A DNA stretch of 64,000 nucleotides from Polytrichum commune (Eukaryota; Streptophyta; Polytrichopsida; Polytrichales; Polytrichaceae): contig OX485804.1 of the NCBI GenBank assembly GCA_950295325.1, positions 63,828,533 to 63,892,532 of the forward strand. The letters are read 5' to 3'. Below are positions 1 to 12,400 of this stretch, one piece after another. The notes beneath the pieces were generated by a model. That model saw only the letters and a program-made list of their open reading frames with translations. It searched no databases and was not told where the DNA came from. Made by a program: the position numbers and the translations under genes. Each line of letters starts with the position of its first letter. Within the stretch, counting starts at the first letter, position 1.

Positions 1-5
1 CAACA

Positions 6-194
6 ATGTCTAATATTAAAAAAATCCTATCAACAGACGACACTGTATTTCGCAAGCAAAGTGATGGCATGGCAATTACTCCAGAGCAGCCGAAGTTCAA
101 GGGAAGGCGAATTCTATTGGAGCATCTTCAGCAACACCTTGTAGAATATGAGCGTGGAAAGGACTTAGAACTATGGGAAATACAGCGGTTTTGA
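6..194 (+). CDS. Unrecognised short open frame at the window edge
   Basis: A 62-residue frame opens at the left edge and ends in TGA. The translation is mixed and charged (for example KFKGRRILLEHLQQHL, followed by an acidic/basic stretch), unlike the low-complexity frames nearby, so it could be the last exon of a gene lying mostly outside the window. I do not recognise the family. No splice acceptor can be assigned because the upstream sequence is missing. About 280 bases of AT-rich, UTR-like sequence follow. It may equally be a chance frame. Confidence 0.15.
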   Translation: MSNIKKILSTDDTVFRKQSDGMAITPEQPKFKGRRILLEHLQQHLVEYERGKDLELWEIQRF

Positions 195-664
195 TCTACA
201 GAATCACTTTTATGAGGTAGGCATGCAGCTATACAATATATGCTCACTTCAAAATTCGTAACCAGACATGCAAAGTAGGTAAATATAAGGCAAATAGAGC
301 ATTGGAGGTGAACAAGATATGTTGTATACTTACAATCTGCTCAAATTGCTTATAACCTGGATTGCATGTACTATATGTTATAGGTTCCACATTTATGAAG
401 AACAATAAAACTTGTCGACTGGAGGATATTTGAATGCTGTTGGGGTCAGTTTGAATTCAAAGATGACACCCTATCTCAATTTTGAAGCTCATAATTTTTT
501 GGGGTTATCACCTTCTTCATGAGGGATGTTGTTTGCTGCAAGTTCGTCAATAAGTTGTATGTGATACTTGGGATGGGATACTCAAATTCATTCTCAAAAT
601 GTATACCCCTTGTATATTTCTGCTTGCAAGAGGATGCATTCGACAGCACTATAATTAGAGATAG

Positions 665-832
665 ACAGATGCCATCCATATATATATAGACATATAGACA
701 TATAGATATATATAGACATATAGACATATAGATATAGATATAGATATAGATATATGTATATAAATAGATATAGATATATAGATATAGACATATATAGATA
801 TATCTGTGTTGTGTGTGTGTGCGCGTGCGCGC
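665..832. repeat. AT-rich TAGATATA/TAGACATA microsatellite ending in a TG/CG run
   Basis: Imperfect tandem TATAGACATATAGATATA units run for about 135 bases and are followed by alternating TG then GCGC. The open frames on the - strand here (tyrosine/isoleucine/leucine-rich) are artefacts of this repeat. Confidence 0.9.
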
Positions 833-1101
833 GCAGAGGGATTATTTTGATAAAGTGAACATTACAGTGTAGAAGAAATTATACTATCCCTTTATGTAAT
901 AGGAAAGCCTTCTCTAGAGGACTTTTCTAGAAGTGGTTTAGTATGAGAACAAAAACCTGAGGACAAAACCTGAAATCTAGAAATATCCAATGAGATTACT
1001 TTTGCTTACATATATGCCATTCTCTTCCATGACTTGGATACAACAACCTTGCATATGTCGAAGATCTGTTGACAGTTTATTATTAAAAATAGATAGACAG
1101 T

Positions 1102-1464
1102 CTAGATTCGCCCGACAGTTCCAAACCTAGGTTCGGAGATAGTGCAATCAAGATTTAGTTTGATGGTGTGTGCAAAGTGGGCATCGAGTCTGTAGAGAAT
1201 TTCATCTCCAATTTTGTCTGAGGCTGTGCTTGTGGATTCAGAGTCGAGTTCCTCACCTCTGCAATTAAAAAATGTGTAGATTCGGTCATCCTCTGAAACA
1301 ATGAGAGTGGCTACTTGGCTGGACTGATTGTCTGGGTTATAATTTATGAGAGTAATCTGGTGTGTTGATGGATTTCTCTTCGTATCAAGTAAATCAGAAA
1401 TGAAAGTTATCAATCTTTGAATGTCAATCCAAGTGGATGTTTGAATAGGGAACACGACATCACC
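1102..1464 (-). CDS. Unrecognised open frame, possible last exon
   Basis: On the - strand a frame of about 120 codons runs down to a TAG/TGA-type stop near 1102. It has no ATG at its upstream end, so it would have to be an exon entered through an acceptor near 1465-1480. The translation is complex and non-repetitive: a hydrophobic N-terminal part (TWIDIQRLITFISDLLDT), a serine/threonine/acidic middle and a basic end. I cannot name a family. There is no visible partner exon; the frames upstream on this strand to 2360 fall in a dispersed repeat. Treat as a candidate exon or a decayed gene fragment. Confidence 0.22.
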   Translation of the reverse strand, partial: GDVVFPIQTSTWIDIQRLITFISDLLDTKRNPSTHQITLINYNPDNQSSQVATLIVSEDDRIYTFFNCRGEELDSESTSTASDKIGDEILYRLDAHFAHTIKLNLDCTISEPRFGTVGRI

Positions 1465-1694
1465 ATATAATTTGCATATGTTTTAGAAATTTATTTGTGT
1501 AGTTATCCTGAAAAGACGATTGAGATGATCACCTTCTGAGGCCAACATGGCCAGTGGTGAACTTCTCACCAGATAAATTGTGTGATGGTGCTTGGATCAA
1601 AATCCACACCCAGTTGATAAGGCCTGTTGAAATATTCTGTCATTATTTTTTCTCGAATTGTCCACTTTTTGCCATTACATCCAGGATGTCATAG

Positions 1695-2000
1695 GTTTTT
1701 ATTCCGATTCTTCCTAAAGACCTATTATTCTTTGGGTCCCACATAAAGGTCAATGCATACTTTTACGCTGAAAACTTTGCCACATTTCTCAAAGGTGAAA
1801 TGCCTGATTCGGACACCACGTACTTGAAAAAGAATGCAAATGATATGATGCTACAGAACATACTGATTGATTCAGACAAGACCTCAATGTTCAAGTTAAG
1901 ATTATCTGCTTTGGATAGGGAGGTGGGGTTATATAACCGGTTTAGATTGCAAAAGAATTATGACTTTCATTCATCATATCTAAACCATACGACCTATTGA
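1695..2000 (+). pseudogene. Unrecognised 101-codon open frame without an upstream start
   Basis: From just after a TAG at 1692-1694 the + frame stays open to TGA at 1998-2000. The first ATG is at 1800, so at least 35 codons lie upstream of any possible start. The translation reads like real protein (FFGSHIKVNAYFYAENF, then a lysine/aspartate-rich helix-like part). It could be an internal exon or a relic of a coding sequence. I do not recognise it. It is on the opposite strand to the 1102-1464 frame, so the two are not parts of one gene. Confidence 0.2.
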
Positions 2001-2093
2001 AATTCTGGAACTCATTGATCAATCGCATTATTCTCCTTATGGATTTGACAATTTAAAAATAAGAGTTATTTGAAGATTTCTAAGCACTTTACA

Positions 2094-2350
2094 TTAAGGG
2101 TCTCCAGCAATAAGTGGGGAGAACCGACAGCTAGTTACATATGAACCGGTTGAGTTTGAGAAATAACTAGTTGAAGTCCAAGACTCCAAGAAATTACCGA
2201 TCATTTTAGAGGAATCTATGGAATATACCCCCAAATTAATAAAGAAAAACCAAAATATCACAACATGTAACTGGTTGGACTTGGGAACACTAGGATTTTG
2301 GCTGATTATGCCCAAAAATCTCCCTGGAGACTGGTTTGAAGTGCTCAAAG
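2094..2350 (-). mobile_element. Dispersed repeat family A, copy 1
   Basis: About 255 bases that match, in reverse complement, four other segments of this window (near 32738, 35618, 44508 and 54776). Shared landmarks in order are GGAGATTTTTGGGCATAATC, CCAAGTCCAACCRGTTA, TTTTCTTTRTTAATTTGG and CTCAACCGGTT. No transposase or clear target duplication is seen. The 87-residue open frame here is only the repeat. Confidence 0.7.
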
Positions 2351-2702
2351 TGTCCATTACAGATGCTTCTAACTTGTGGATCTGACACTTCTTTCACTTC
2401 AGTGTTTCATGTTTAAAGTCTTCAACTTCCTGTAAGCACTCCCTGTAAGCACTCCTTGCTTTTGTTATGAGAACAATAGCTTTATAATTTCACGTGAGTA
2501 GTTGAAGGAAGGCTATATATATATATAAAATTTATTTTGCAGGAGTTTTGATTCCTTGTACAAATTTTTCAATCTGTGTAATATTTATGTCAGGATGAGT
2601 TGGCAGAGTCCACTGCCAGCAGAATTTGATCTGCTTGGCTTGCAAGTGGTCGTCACTTATTCTCTTCCCTGTAAGTAGTGAATCTATTTAGGGATCACTG
2701 CT

Positions 2703-3420
2703 CTTGTTTCTTCTTCTTACAACCACCTCTGCAGTTGCATGTCTACAATATTGCATTATTCTTGACATAATGAATATTTCCACCAGGAAGCTGCAGTAAA
2801 CCTGAGAAACTCTTCCAAAGGGTGGTGGTCATGGGCTATGTATCCAAGGTCAACTTAGTCCTATTCATCATCATTTACTATAATGTTAAAACCACTGACG
2901 ATGCTCCTACCCATTACTCAAGAGTCCTCTTCGAAGTGTTTGAACTTCGTAGGCTCACTCTTGCAAGCTTGCACATGATGCCATACCAGCACCAGCAAAT
3001 TAGTATTCACCAGCTTGGAATTAAGAGGAAGTACAGAAAACATCTTGTTTCTTCGTCTAACAACCACCTCTGTTTGTTTGTCTAGAATTTTTACACGGTT
3101 TCCATCAGGAACGATATGCCATAGTGGTGGCCTATGCAAGGTCAACTTAGCCCTTTCATGATTTGCTATTAGGTTAGTATATACCAGAAGCCAGATTTCA
3201 ATTTTCTTGGTTGAGAAGTAGAATTCGAAGCTAGTAGCCTGTTACTCACTCCTACCCATTACTCAAAGATTCCTCAACGGTGAAATGTTTGTATATGTGG
3301 TTGATGCTGTACTACCAGCACAGACAAGCAATAAATCCAGCAGCTTGGAAAGTTGCCGAGACATTGAAATTTGGGAGGAAATTTTTGCACGCGAATAAAT
3401 TATGTAAGTTTTGTCCCATG
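2703..3420 (+). repeat. Two-copy tandem duplication, period about 345 bp
   Basis: ACAACCACCTCTG recurs near 2720 and 3060. The phrase TCCTACCCATTACTCAA recurs near 2904 and 3250. The intervening phrases also recur in order (CAAGGTCAACTTAG, TACCAGCA, CAGCTTGGAA). The short frames across it are not conserved between copies, which argues against coding. Confidence 0.7.
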
Positions 3421-4140
3421 CCCCTGACCTCATCCATACAGCCAAGCGCTAAAGGGCATCTGGAGTCTGTGAGTCAACCCTATATATATATATACTTACT
3501 TCAAGGCGTACTTCCATCTACTTTTAAGTGCTCAGAGCCTGAACCGCCCCAAACTCAAAGTACATATTCTCAGCTTCCACAATCCCCCATAGAAAGTGAG
3601 GTGAGTACTTCTACTCTCCTTTAATTTCGTAAATCGATCGGGAAAGATTTTTCCTTCTCTCTTCGCCAACCCAACACTTGTCTGCATAGCTCACAGGTAG
3701 AGTGTACTCTGAGGAACTGGCCCAGAGATCTCTAACTAGTTACTTCCCTTTCTTCCTGAGTCAGCTCAGGCCAGGGCCAGCGAGCCTTCTTGCGATGAGA
3801 ATTTTTCTGCTTTTGGTGGAGAAATAATTGTGGACATGTGGAGATGTGGACACAGATGTATACACATGGAATTGTAGGGCTAACTTGAGCAGCGTACTCA
3901 TTCTTGATCTCTGATGAAGAAATCATGTGACTCTTTGGATCCTGGTCTGCTTAACACTGTCATAAACGCTACATGTGGGTTATGGATTATAGGTACATAC
4001 TCGATATCGCTCATCCAAGTGGAGGGCACTTGATCCAACAACTCCCACATGCTAACTTTCTGTACTTACACACAGAAAACATTCCATCCATAACCTCTAG
4101 GCCAGTTTACGTCCACGAGTAGACCGGTTATGTATTTGAT

Positions 4141-4270
4141 AATGGCCATTGGGTAGACCCAAAGCAAGCGTTAGGTGGTCGTGAGCAGGGTCCACCGTGC
4201 AATGGCCATTGGGTGGACCCAACCAAGCGTTAGGTGGTCGTGAGCCAGGTCCACCGTGCAATGGCCACTA
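4141..4270 (+). repeat. 60-bp tandem repeat, two full units plus a start of a third
   Basis: Two successive 60-base units beginning AATGGCCATTGGGTRGACCC and ending GGTCCACCGTGC differ at only a few positions. A third unit begins at 4261 with ATGGCCA and then diverges. The flanking 4280-4450 stretch repeats shorter GGTCCACC / TTGACC phrases. Confidence 0.85.
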
Positions 4271-4449
4271 TCTAATGTTGTTCCATAGCAAAAAGGTCAT
4301 TTATTTTATCCACATCATTTAAGACTTTGTCGACAGTGTGGTGGAGTACCCTGTGACAATATTGACCGTAAGCTAGGTCCACCCTATATTGACCATTGTT
4401 TAATGTAAATTCCGTTGGGAAAAGCTTATGGTCGACAATAATTCGACCA

Positions 4450-6320
4450 TATGACTATAATATTTGAGTGATCAAGTGGATATTGTGCTTCAATATGTGA
4501 TTCACCCCAAGAAACTTTGGGTGGAGGTCATGATCTCGTCTTGATGGTAATTAAGTAGTCCATATAAATTACTAAGCGCAAGAGTCTTGCTCCTTACTAA
4601 CGTGCTATCACACGGCATGAATGTCCAATCAATCGTAGTTCTCATCTTCTGTAAAAGCAATCACATCCTTTAGTGTTGTCACTTGTTGTACGTCATGCAC
4701 AGGTACCGATGCATAATATTATATATATACATAAACATAAATATGTGTATATTGGTAGAGCATATACTAGTAGAGATTCATCTAGAACAATGTGATTGAC
4801 CAACATTAAAGTTAATGTTTTGATGGTTACTTTGCCTCGTTTGTTTTCAACGTATAGGTACGCTCTTGAAAGATGAATCTACGAAAATGTACCGTGTGGT
4901 GGTGGGTGTGACCCCTCCCTCAGCTGGGGATTAAAGGGGAGATATTTGAACTCAGCTGTGGGACCCTAAACCCCTCTTGTTCTTGTTGATGTAAGTTCTC
5001 AAACTTTCTAGTTTCTGCAGTCTGATGGTAGTGGTACTCATCTCGTTGGACGTGCAATATCGGGTCATGTACATGGTTGATTAGTGGAAAAAACAAAACA
5101 CAAAAAATACATGGCCACAACAAAGCATGATGCTTCATTCGACTCATGCAGTACATGAGTACTCGCTAGATCATATATAACTGTGGATGCAACCAAGTGC
5201 GGTTTTAATTTGGAGCGTCAGAATATCTTAACCGCCCATCAAATCCCCACAGAGAGAGAGAGAGAGAGAGAGTTCCAATATGTAAAATGTTAAATTTATT
5301 ATGGACTACACTCACAGTTGTAAGTTTCATGCATCAAGTGTCATGTGAAGCGTCGGATCTTGGAGCAAATCAACTGATTGACATTGCCTATCTAGCAGCA
5401 GATCAGACTTACCCTTGGCAGTAATTACAGTAATTAACTCCAACTATGTAGTAGCTAGTGCTGTGGTTAAACTTAGAATCTGCTATCAGTTAGAATCTGC
5501 GAGGTAGAAATGATATTTAATTTCACTGTGATTCCAGAGTGACAGTATTGCTGCTGTATGTATAAGTAGTACGACATGATTTGCAGCTGCAGGATGTTTC
5601 GGAGCTCACACTAGTACTGAGCCTAACTGCAATTAAAGTGTTCCAGATTTCATCTGCTTGCGTAGAGGATTCAATTCACCAACTTGGTTGCAGATGCCGC
5701 GCGCAGTCAGGTTGCAGGACTACTTCTGGACGTATTGAATATGGGTAACATCAAGAAGAAGTTGAGTTAACGAGAGGTAGGTCGGTGACTGACTCATGAT
5801 CTGAACAAAGGCGTGAGTACAGATCATATTCAGCTGCAGGTGGTACTACTCTGACGAAGATAAGTTTATATATAAAAATCGATGAAGTGAGGGTTTGGGG
5901 TAGAATGCAAGTCTCATCAATATTATGAATGTATAATCCTGATCAGTGTGCACAAAGATCGTCATTACGAGGCCCCTGTAATTCCATGGCACAGCTCATA
6001 CCGCGGTTATATGGTCTCGAAGTTGATGTGGAGCCTGCGGCATCAGCCCAGGACTAGCTACCACTTTTAATTTGTTCCTGGCAGGGAGTTGACAGTCCGA
6101 GGCATTTCATGAATCTTTGGGACGAGACTCGACTACTCCAGAACAATATATACACTTATATGAGCAGATTGGTGGTTACCAAAGAGCTAGCGAGGGTTAA
6201 GTTTAATGCTTGACATCTGTACAGGCTAAAGGAGGAGAGAGAGGTTACGAGCCTTACAAATACAGCGGCAGGAATTGCAGATAGTGCCCAGATCAGACTT
6301 TTGTTTGGCCTTTGTTTGGT
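4450..6320. other. Gene-free upstream stretch
   Basis: No credible coding sequence or family repeat was found. It holds an (AG)n run at 5251-5272 and several short AT-rich tracts. The part nearest the GRDP gene (about 5600-6320) is non-repetitive and is the likely upstream regulatory region of that gene. Confidence 0.5.
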
Positions 6321-6326
6321 GATCTG

Positions 6327-6335
6327 TATATAAAG
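6327..6335 (+). promoter_or_regulatory. Probable TATA box of the GRDP gene
   Basis: TATATAAAG lies 108 bases before the chosen ATG at 6443. A start of transcription about 30 bases downstream would leave a 5' leader of roughly 80 bases. The ATG context has G at -3 and G at +4, a good plant initiation context. This is motif evidence only. Confidence 0.5.
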
Positions 6336-6442
6336 TGGTGGGAATTACGAAAGGATATGCGTTAAGGCGGATGTGAAGACTCGCGGGAGACAAGGTTTGG
6401 GGTACCGACCAAAGTTTCAATTTTTCGCATTCGGATTTCGGA

Positions 6443-9400
6443 ATGGAGGCGTTAGATGATCCGAAGGCAGCTGCTGATGCCGCCAAGGTCTTGAAAAAAA
6501 ATTTCCAGGCGGAGGTGACGCTGCGAAAGGAAATTTTGTCATACCACGAAGAGGAGCTGAAAAGGGCTCAAACGATCCAGATTTCGGTCGACCTCGTGTT
6601 GGCGGCGAAGCGTCAGTTAGGGTTTCTGCGGACGATCGACAGCATCACGACCTTGCACCGAGGCCCGGCAGTGCCTCATGCCATTCAAAGGTTGGTTAGA
6701 TCTTCACCGCCCAAACCTTAACTGCTCAAGAATGATGTAACAACTTCGCTTTAGGCTGCAAAAATTAATTAGTAGCTAGTTTCTGACTGCAGCTGAAAAT
6801 CTTCAAATTAAGCTCTGAGGACAGGCCAGCTTCTCCAGAAAATCACTGAGGGGATTCTGGATGAATCAAGAAAAAACATTTCTTCTCTCCAAGCCTGCGG
6901 CGGTACACAAAATAAATTGATAACATTCGACTGCTCTTGATCTATCTAGCCTCCCGTAAACTACCTCCTGAGGACAGCAAACTTCTTGATGAGTAGTGTC
7001 AAAATTGTCAGAATCTCACATGACTGACGTCAGTGGTGATCGCCGATGTTCATATCCTCAGACACACATCTCGCAGCTTGATTAATCCATCAGCAGACGC
7101 AACATGGTTTGACTTTGAATGAAGCATGTGGAATCCGGAGTTTTTAATCGACGAGACCAAGCATATATAAGTCATTTCTTAAGCCGGTCGATTGTCCGGG
7201 ACTGTATCTAACATGGAACCATCAGAGTAAATTGAGTATTTAATCAATCTTGGGACGGTGAAACCTTCGGAGATGAATTGGCAGACAGGCTTGTACTTTG
7301 GTGTGCAAGCGCGCCATGCAATGATCTAGCATCTATTTGAGATCTGTATACATCTGACCGAACAAAAAAAATCCATATTTTAGATTTCTACTTGTACTCG
7401 ACGAGTAGATGAATTTTCTTACAGAATTTCGTGTACAAATTTTGTGTTGAGGATGATGATGATGAATTAAACGTGTCTCTCACATTCAACACTTTTCCAT
7501 AACTATCCCAGGTACAACAACTGCTGGATGCCAATAGCGGCGGAGGTTGCAGATCATCAGCTCGCCGATCACAGTAGCACTGCTTTGCTTCCTCCCCTGG
7601 ACGTTCAGTGGGTGTGGCATTGCCATTGTCTAAGCCCGGTGAGAAATGGCGCACAAAATTTTCCATTCCAGAGCTCCATCCCATGCATCGATCGGAAGCA
7701 CAGTCTGCAAATACTACGTAGCTGTGTACAGATAAAGGAAGGGTCTCGGAGGTAATATAACTGGATGCTGTACGTAGTAGGTGGGATTTTTGATAATATA
7801 ATTTGGTGATGACCTCAATTCATCTCCATTCTGACGAGATCCTCTTCATGTCTTACATCATCGTGATCGACATCAATTTTCTCCCTGGCAGATGGCGTAC
7901 AGGAAGTTCTGTGAATCCAAGTTCGGAAAGGTGATCAACTATCCCATCCTTCCTGACACGGAGAGTGAAGATAAAGCACGGAATGCATGCAAACGCATTT
8001 GGTGTGAACGATACAAGGATGAGCCTTTCGACATATTAGCGAACCTGGTTAGGGCTGATTCAAACCTCAACTCTGCAGCAGCAACAGAAGTTGATGATCC
8101 AGATCAGGTGTCCCCGGTAAAGGGGTTTTGGAAACAGGAGCTGGATGAGCTCGTCTCCATCATTGCGAGGCAGAGTTCTTTCTATTACCAGGTAAGTGAT
8201 CCATTAGGGCGCCAAACTCAAAACGATCCAGCAAACGCCCCGTGCAATATCCGGTGTAGCTCAGGACTTGTATCTGGAACGGTGTATTTAGAAGCAGAGA
8301 CACAATCGATCATAACATTCTTAAGGTTTGGAAGGATGCTTTTTTTCTTTTTCTTTTTTTTTCCTTCTATTCTAGGTTCAAGAATAATTTTTCAAGATGT
8401 TTATTCAACGTGCTGATTGATCAAATGCACGCATGAATGCCGAGGATAGTCAAGCTGTGGCAACTTCTCATGTGCAGACGCTATAGCTAATTAATGTCAT
8501 TTTTCGGGCATGGAGCCTTAATCTCTAATCTACCAACATTCATATAAACGACCAGTAAAAACACTTAGGTTGCAATCGGTGTATATCAGAACTGTATACC
8601 TAATCTGGAACAGTTATTTAGATGCAGCCAATACAGTTGATCATTGTGACATTTTAAAGCTTTGGAAGGGCGCCTTCTTTCTGTCCGAGAATAAAATTTC
8701 CAAGAATACTCAACGTGCTTGATTGCACGCATGAAGGCCGAGCATAGTCAAGAATAGTCTCATGTTTCGCCACCAATCTCACTGTTCGGACATGAAGCAT
8801 TCTCCTATCTACCAACATTCAATGGAAGAGGTGCGTCGGCCCTAAATGTAATCATTCTTAGGTCGTCCCATTGCCTATTAAGAATTATTCCATTTGCCCC
8901 GGAAGACTAGTACATAGGTCGGCTGCTCAAGAATGTTGTGATGAAATACATCGAACCATCCCAGAAATATACAACTAGGTCGTCTCGAAGAATTTCGAAC
9001 TTTCAAGCTGATGTTGATTGAGCAAGAAAATAAATGTGCTCCCAGGTGTCTCAGCCTTACATGTGGGAAGAAGCGTTCTTGCAAGCAGCGTTGGATCGAT
9101 ACAAGTGCTTCTTGCACATTGTTGGCAAGTCCAAGGGAGCCATCATGTGTGTGCCCACCTACGACATCGACCTTATATGGCACGCCCATCAGGTGACATT
9201 GATCACACATGGATCCCTGTCCCATGAAATATAATCGAACACTCATTAGCACTCTTATCTAACGTTGTAATTAATTCTCCCAGAATGTAATTTCACGTAC
9301 TGAGATAGAAGTAGGACATATATATAGATTGTTGTGAATTTCATTGTGATTTTGGGGGCTTTATGCAGGTGTCTCCAATTGCATATGCGAAAGATACGAT

Positions 9401-12400
9401 GACGCTGATGGGATCCGTGGTAGACCACGATGACAGCATGGAGAGAGGTCCGCACACCAAGCTTGGAGATGGGTTTGAGGACACAACTCGGCTATGGGAG
9501 AGCACTTTCGGCCAACCTTACGAAAGGGCGGGCTCCTTGTACCGAGGATCGAAGCCCGTGAATCTGCCTGCACCCCCGCACGATGACCACGACGGTGAAC
9601 AGATTGTGGAGTGGATCCCGGGAATTTTGTCCTCCGACTACCGTCTTTCCGATGTGAATGCCAAGTTTCCTTTGCTCGTTCCCAGGCGCATCGTGCAAGT
9701 GAGTGATCATGGTTCCCCTCACATTCGAACAGAAAATTCAAAGTGTTGTGATTTCCCCTCAAATTTGAACATGACATTCAATGCGTTGTGATGATTCCGC
9801 TCAAACTCATAAGGCTAGGATATCCATTGTGTTGTCATTTTCCCTCAATATCGAATTCCAGGAAGTTTATCGTGTTGTCATTTCCTCTCAAATTCGATCA
9901 GGAAATTCATGGTTTTGTTTCTCCTCACATTCGAACAGGAAAATAAAAGTGTTGTGATTTCCCTCAAATTCGAACATGAGATTTGTTGTGTCGTGGTGAT
10001 CAAACTCATTCGACCAGGATGTCCATTGTGTTGTCGTTTTCCCTCAATATCGATTTGCAGGAAGTTCATTGTGTTGTCATTTCCTCTCAAATGCGAGCAG
10101 GAGCTTCAATGTGTTTTGATTTCTTACAGCACGTTCTGGAAGAATATTCTTCACTGGAAATCTGTTGGAAGGAAGCTCCGTCACCTACGATTTCCAGTGC
10201 TGCTAACAGAGAATCGCCTAACCTGTCTCCTCTGTAATTGGTACTTGTCCATGGTTTCTGAAGTCTTCTGGAATTCTGATGTAACAATGACTGGGAATTA
10301 AATATGATGATCATGTGTAGGTATATGATGACCATACATCAAGAAGCATCGATATTCCAGGTTCCAGAGTAGTTTTTTCCAGAGTGTTATTCAGGAGTAG
10401 GTAATCTGATATAAAGGGAGTTGGTAATTCTGGCAGGTATGCATAATGATCAAAAGTGCGACCAATGTGGTCGCCGTAGCGAAGGAAAATCGTAAACTCT
10501 TTGTTCGCTTGCGAGCGCTGGAAGCTCACAAACTTCTCAAACTGGACACCCCGGTGGTGGCCTTCACCTCCGACCATCAATGGCAGAAGCTATGGCTCTT
10601 GCAATGCGAAGTGGCCACTGGCGGGGTGGTGCTGGAGCTGCGGTGCCGTGTGGCAGGATGTCTCGGGAACCGCACCAAGGTGATTGGATCGACAGTGCTC
10701 GCCTGGAACACTCTCCAAGAATCTCCCATGCTGTCGATCGACACACTCTTCACTCTGAAAGAGAAAGAAAAGGGAAGTAACCCTCTTCAGCTCCGACTTG
10801 GGGCGTCGATAACGCCTCCGGTGCAGGCGAGTTGTCTCCTCAAACGATTCTACCTATCCTGTTTCTCGCTGAATTTCAGTTCATCAATACCTTCGAAATT
10901 TTTAACTCAAAGGCCGCAAATTTTTCACTTCAAAGTACCGTGAGATAATGCAGTTCCATTCCACCATTGCATAAGGTTTAGAGCATTGAAGGTAGGATGG
11001 GAGGTCATTGATCCTAAAGTTCAATGACAACGATCTCTCCTACTCAAATTGATACAGCGAGAGGAACTTGAATTACATAGATTTGCTTAAACCTCTCCTT
11101 TGATTGAGGTGCCTGAAGTGGCTGCCGCTGAATTCCAAATCATCAACATCTCCTGAATCTGTTTGTCAGAGACCGCGCATTCATCACATCAAGGTTCAAG
11201 ATACCCTGCGAGAATGGAGTTTCACTGCATCATGATAGCATTAGGGTTAAATGCATTGGAAGGCTGGATCATTGTGAGGTCATTGATCCTAATACTTAGT
11301 GACGAGAATCTCTCCTACTCAATTTGAGATGTGAGGAAATTCTTGAATTACATAGGCTTGCTCTCCCCATGGTTTGCTCTAAATACTTACCTATTCTGTT
11401 CAGCAAAGACCAGGAGACTGTGCGAGGTTTTAATCGATTATCTGTACAAACAATGGTGGTTGGATTTCGTGCTGATGTTATGATGATGAAAATCTGAAGA
11501 GATGATTTGATGATGCCTTGAGGTTCATAATTTTTGATGATTTTTTTTGAATGTGTAGGGTCCGTACCTTCTTAAATCCGTGCCTGACCGAGTGACAGAT
11601 GACAATGGTGGAATGCTATCCAACCTGATTCTGCGTATGAACAGGTTCCAACCTCAGCGTGGGAGATGGATCACACGAACTGTGCTCAACCACATGGGCA
11701 GAGAATGCTTCGTGATTCGCGTCAGGTTGAATTCATGTGATCACCATCATCACAGTTATGACTTCTTCCAAGACAAATGTTGTGTAGTAGGAGGTGTAAG
11801 AATTTTCAGCTTTTGGATTTTAATTCGAATTTGATGTTGGTTTGTGCACACCAGGGTGGCGAAAGGAATCTGGAGGAAGAGTGGAGATAGACCAGAAGGT
11901 GTGGATTGGCACGAGCGTGTGATTGATGTATGTGAGGGTGGTTGGACATATGTGGCCGGTGCAACAGGTTATGCTCCGAGTAAGTTTCGATCTGTCTTCG
12001 AAATCCGAGCTGGCGTCCTTGAATCACATATCATCAATGATGTGTCGTCCCACATATAATTCTATCTTTCAATTGTTCTTGCAGGGCCGACGACCGTGGT
12101 CGTTTGATCGATGATGATCCTTTTCTAATTGTCGCTGCTGCTGCTGATTTGTTGACAGACAAAATTGTCGGAAGTGCAATTCCGTTTGCGGATGAGCTTG
12201 AGCATTACAAATTGAGCTGGCACCTGAGCAATGGCAGCACGCTGGTCATCTCCAGGCCCTTCCACGATGACCACGACTGGGAACAAAACCTTGAGTTCAC
12301 TCTCACTGGTTTCTCCACTAGCTTGGTAAGCTGGTGTCACGAGATTGCTTGAGACTTGCTTGAGAAATGGCTGATATCCACTCTAGGTTCCTCTGAAGTA

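Noticed and set aside
7388-7684. 98-residue - strand frame over GRDP exon 2
   Set aside because: Shadow of the coding exon on the other strand.
12085-12158. Acceptor at TTGCAG (12084) for GRDP exon 9, giving GRADDRGRLIDDD...
   Set aside because: The exon 8 donor CCGA/GTAAG leaves one base, and this acceptor then runs into TGA after seven codons. The next acceptor, after a pyrimidine-rich stretch (TTGACAG, 12158), fits the phase and gives KIVGSAIP, matching the family.
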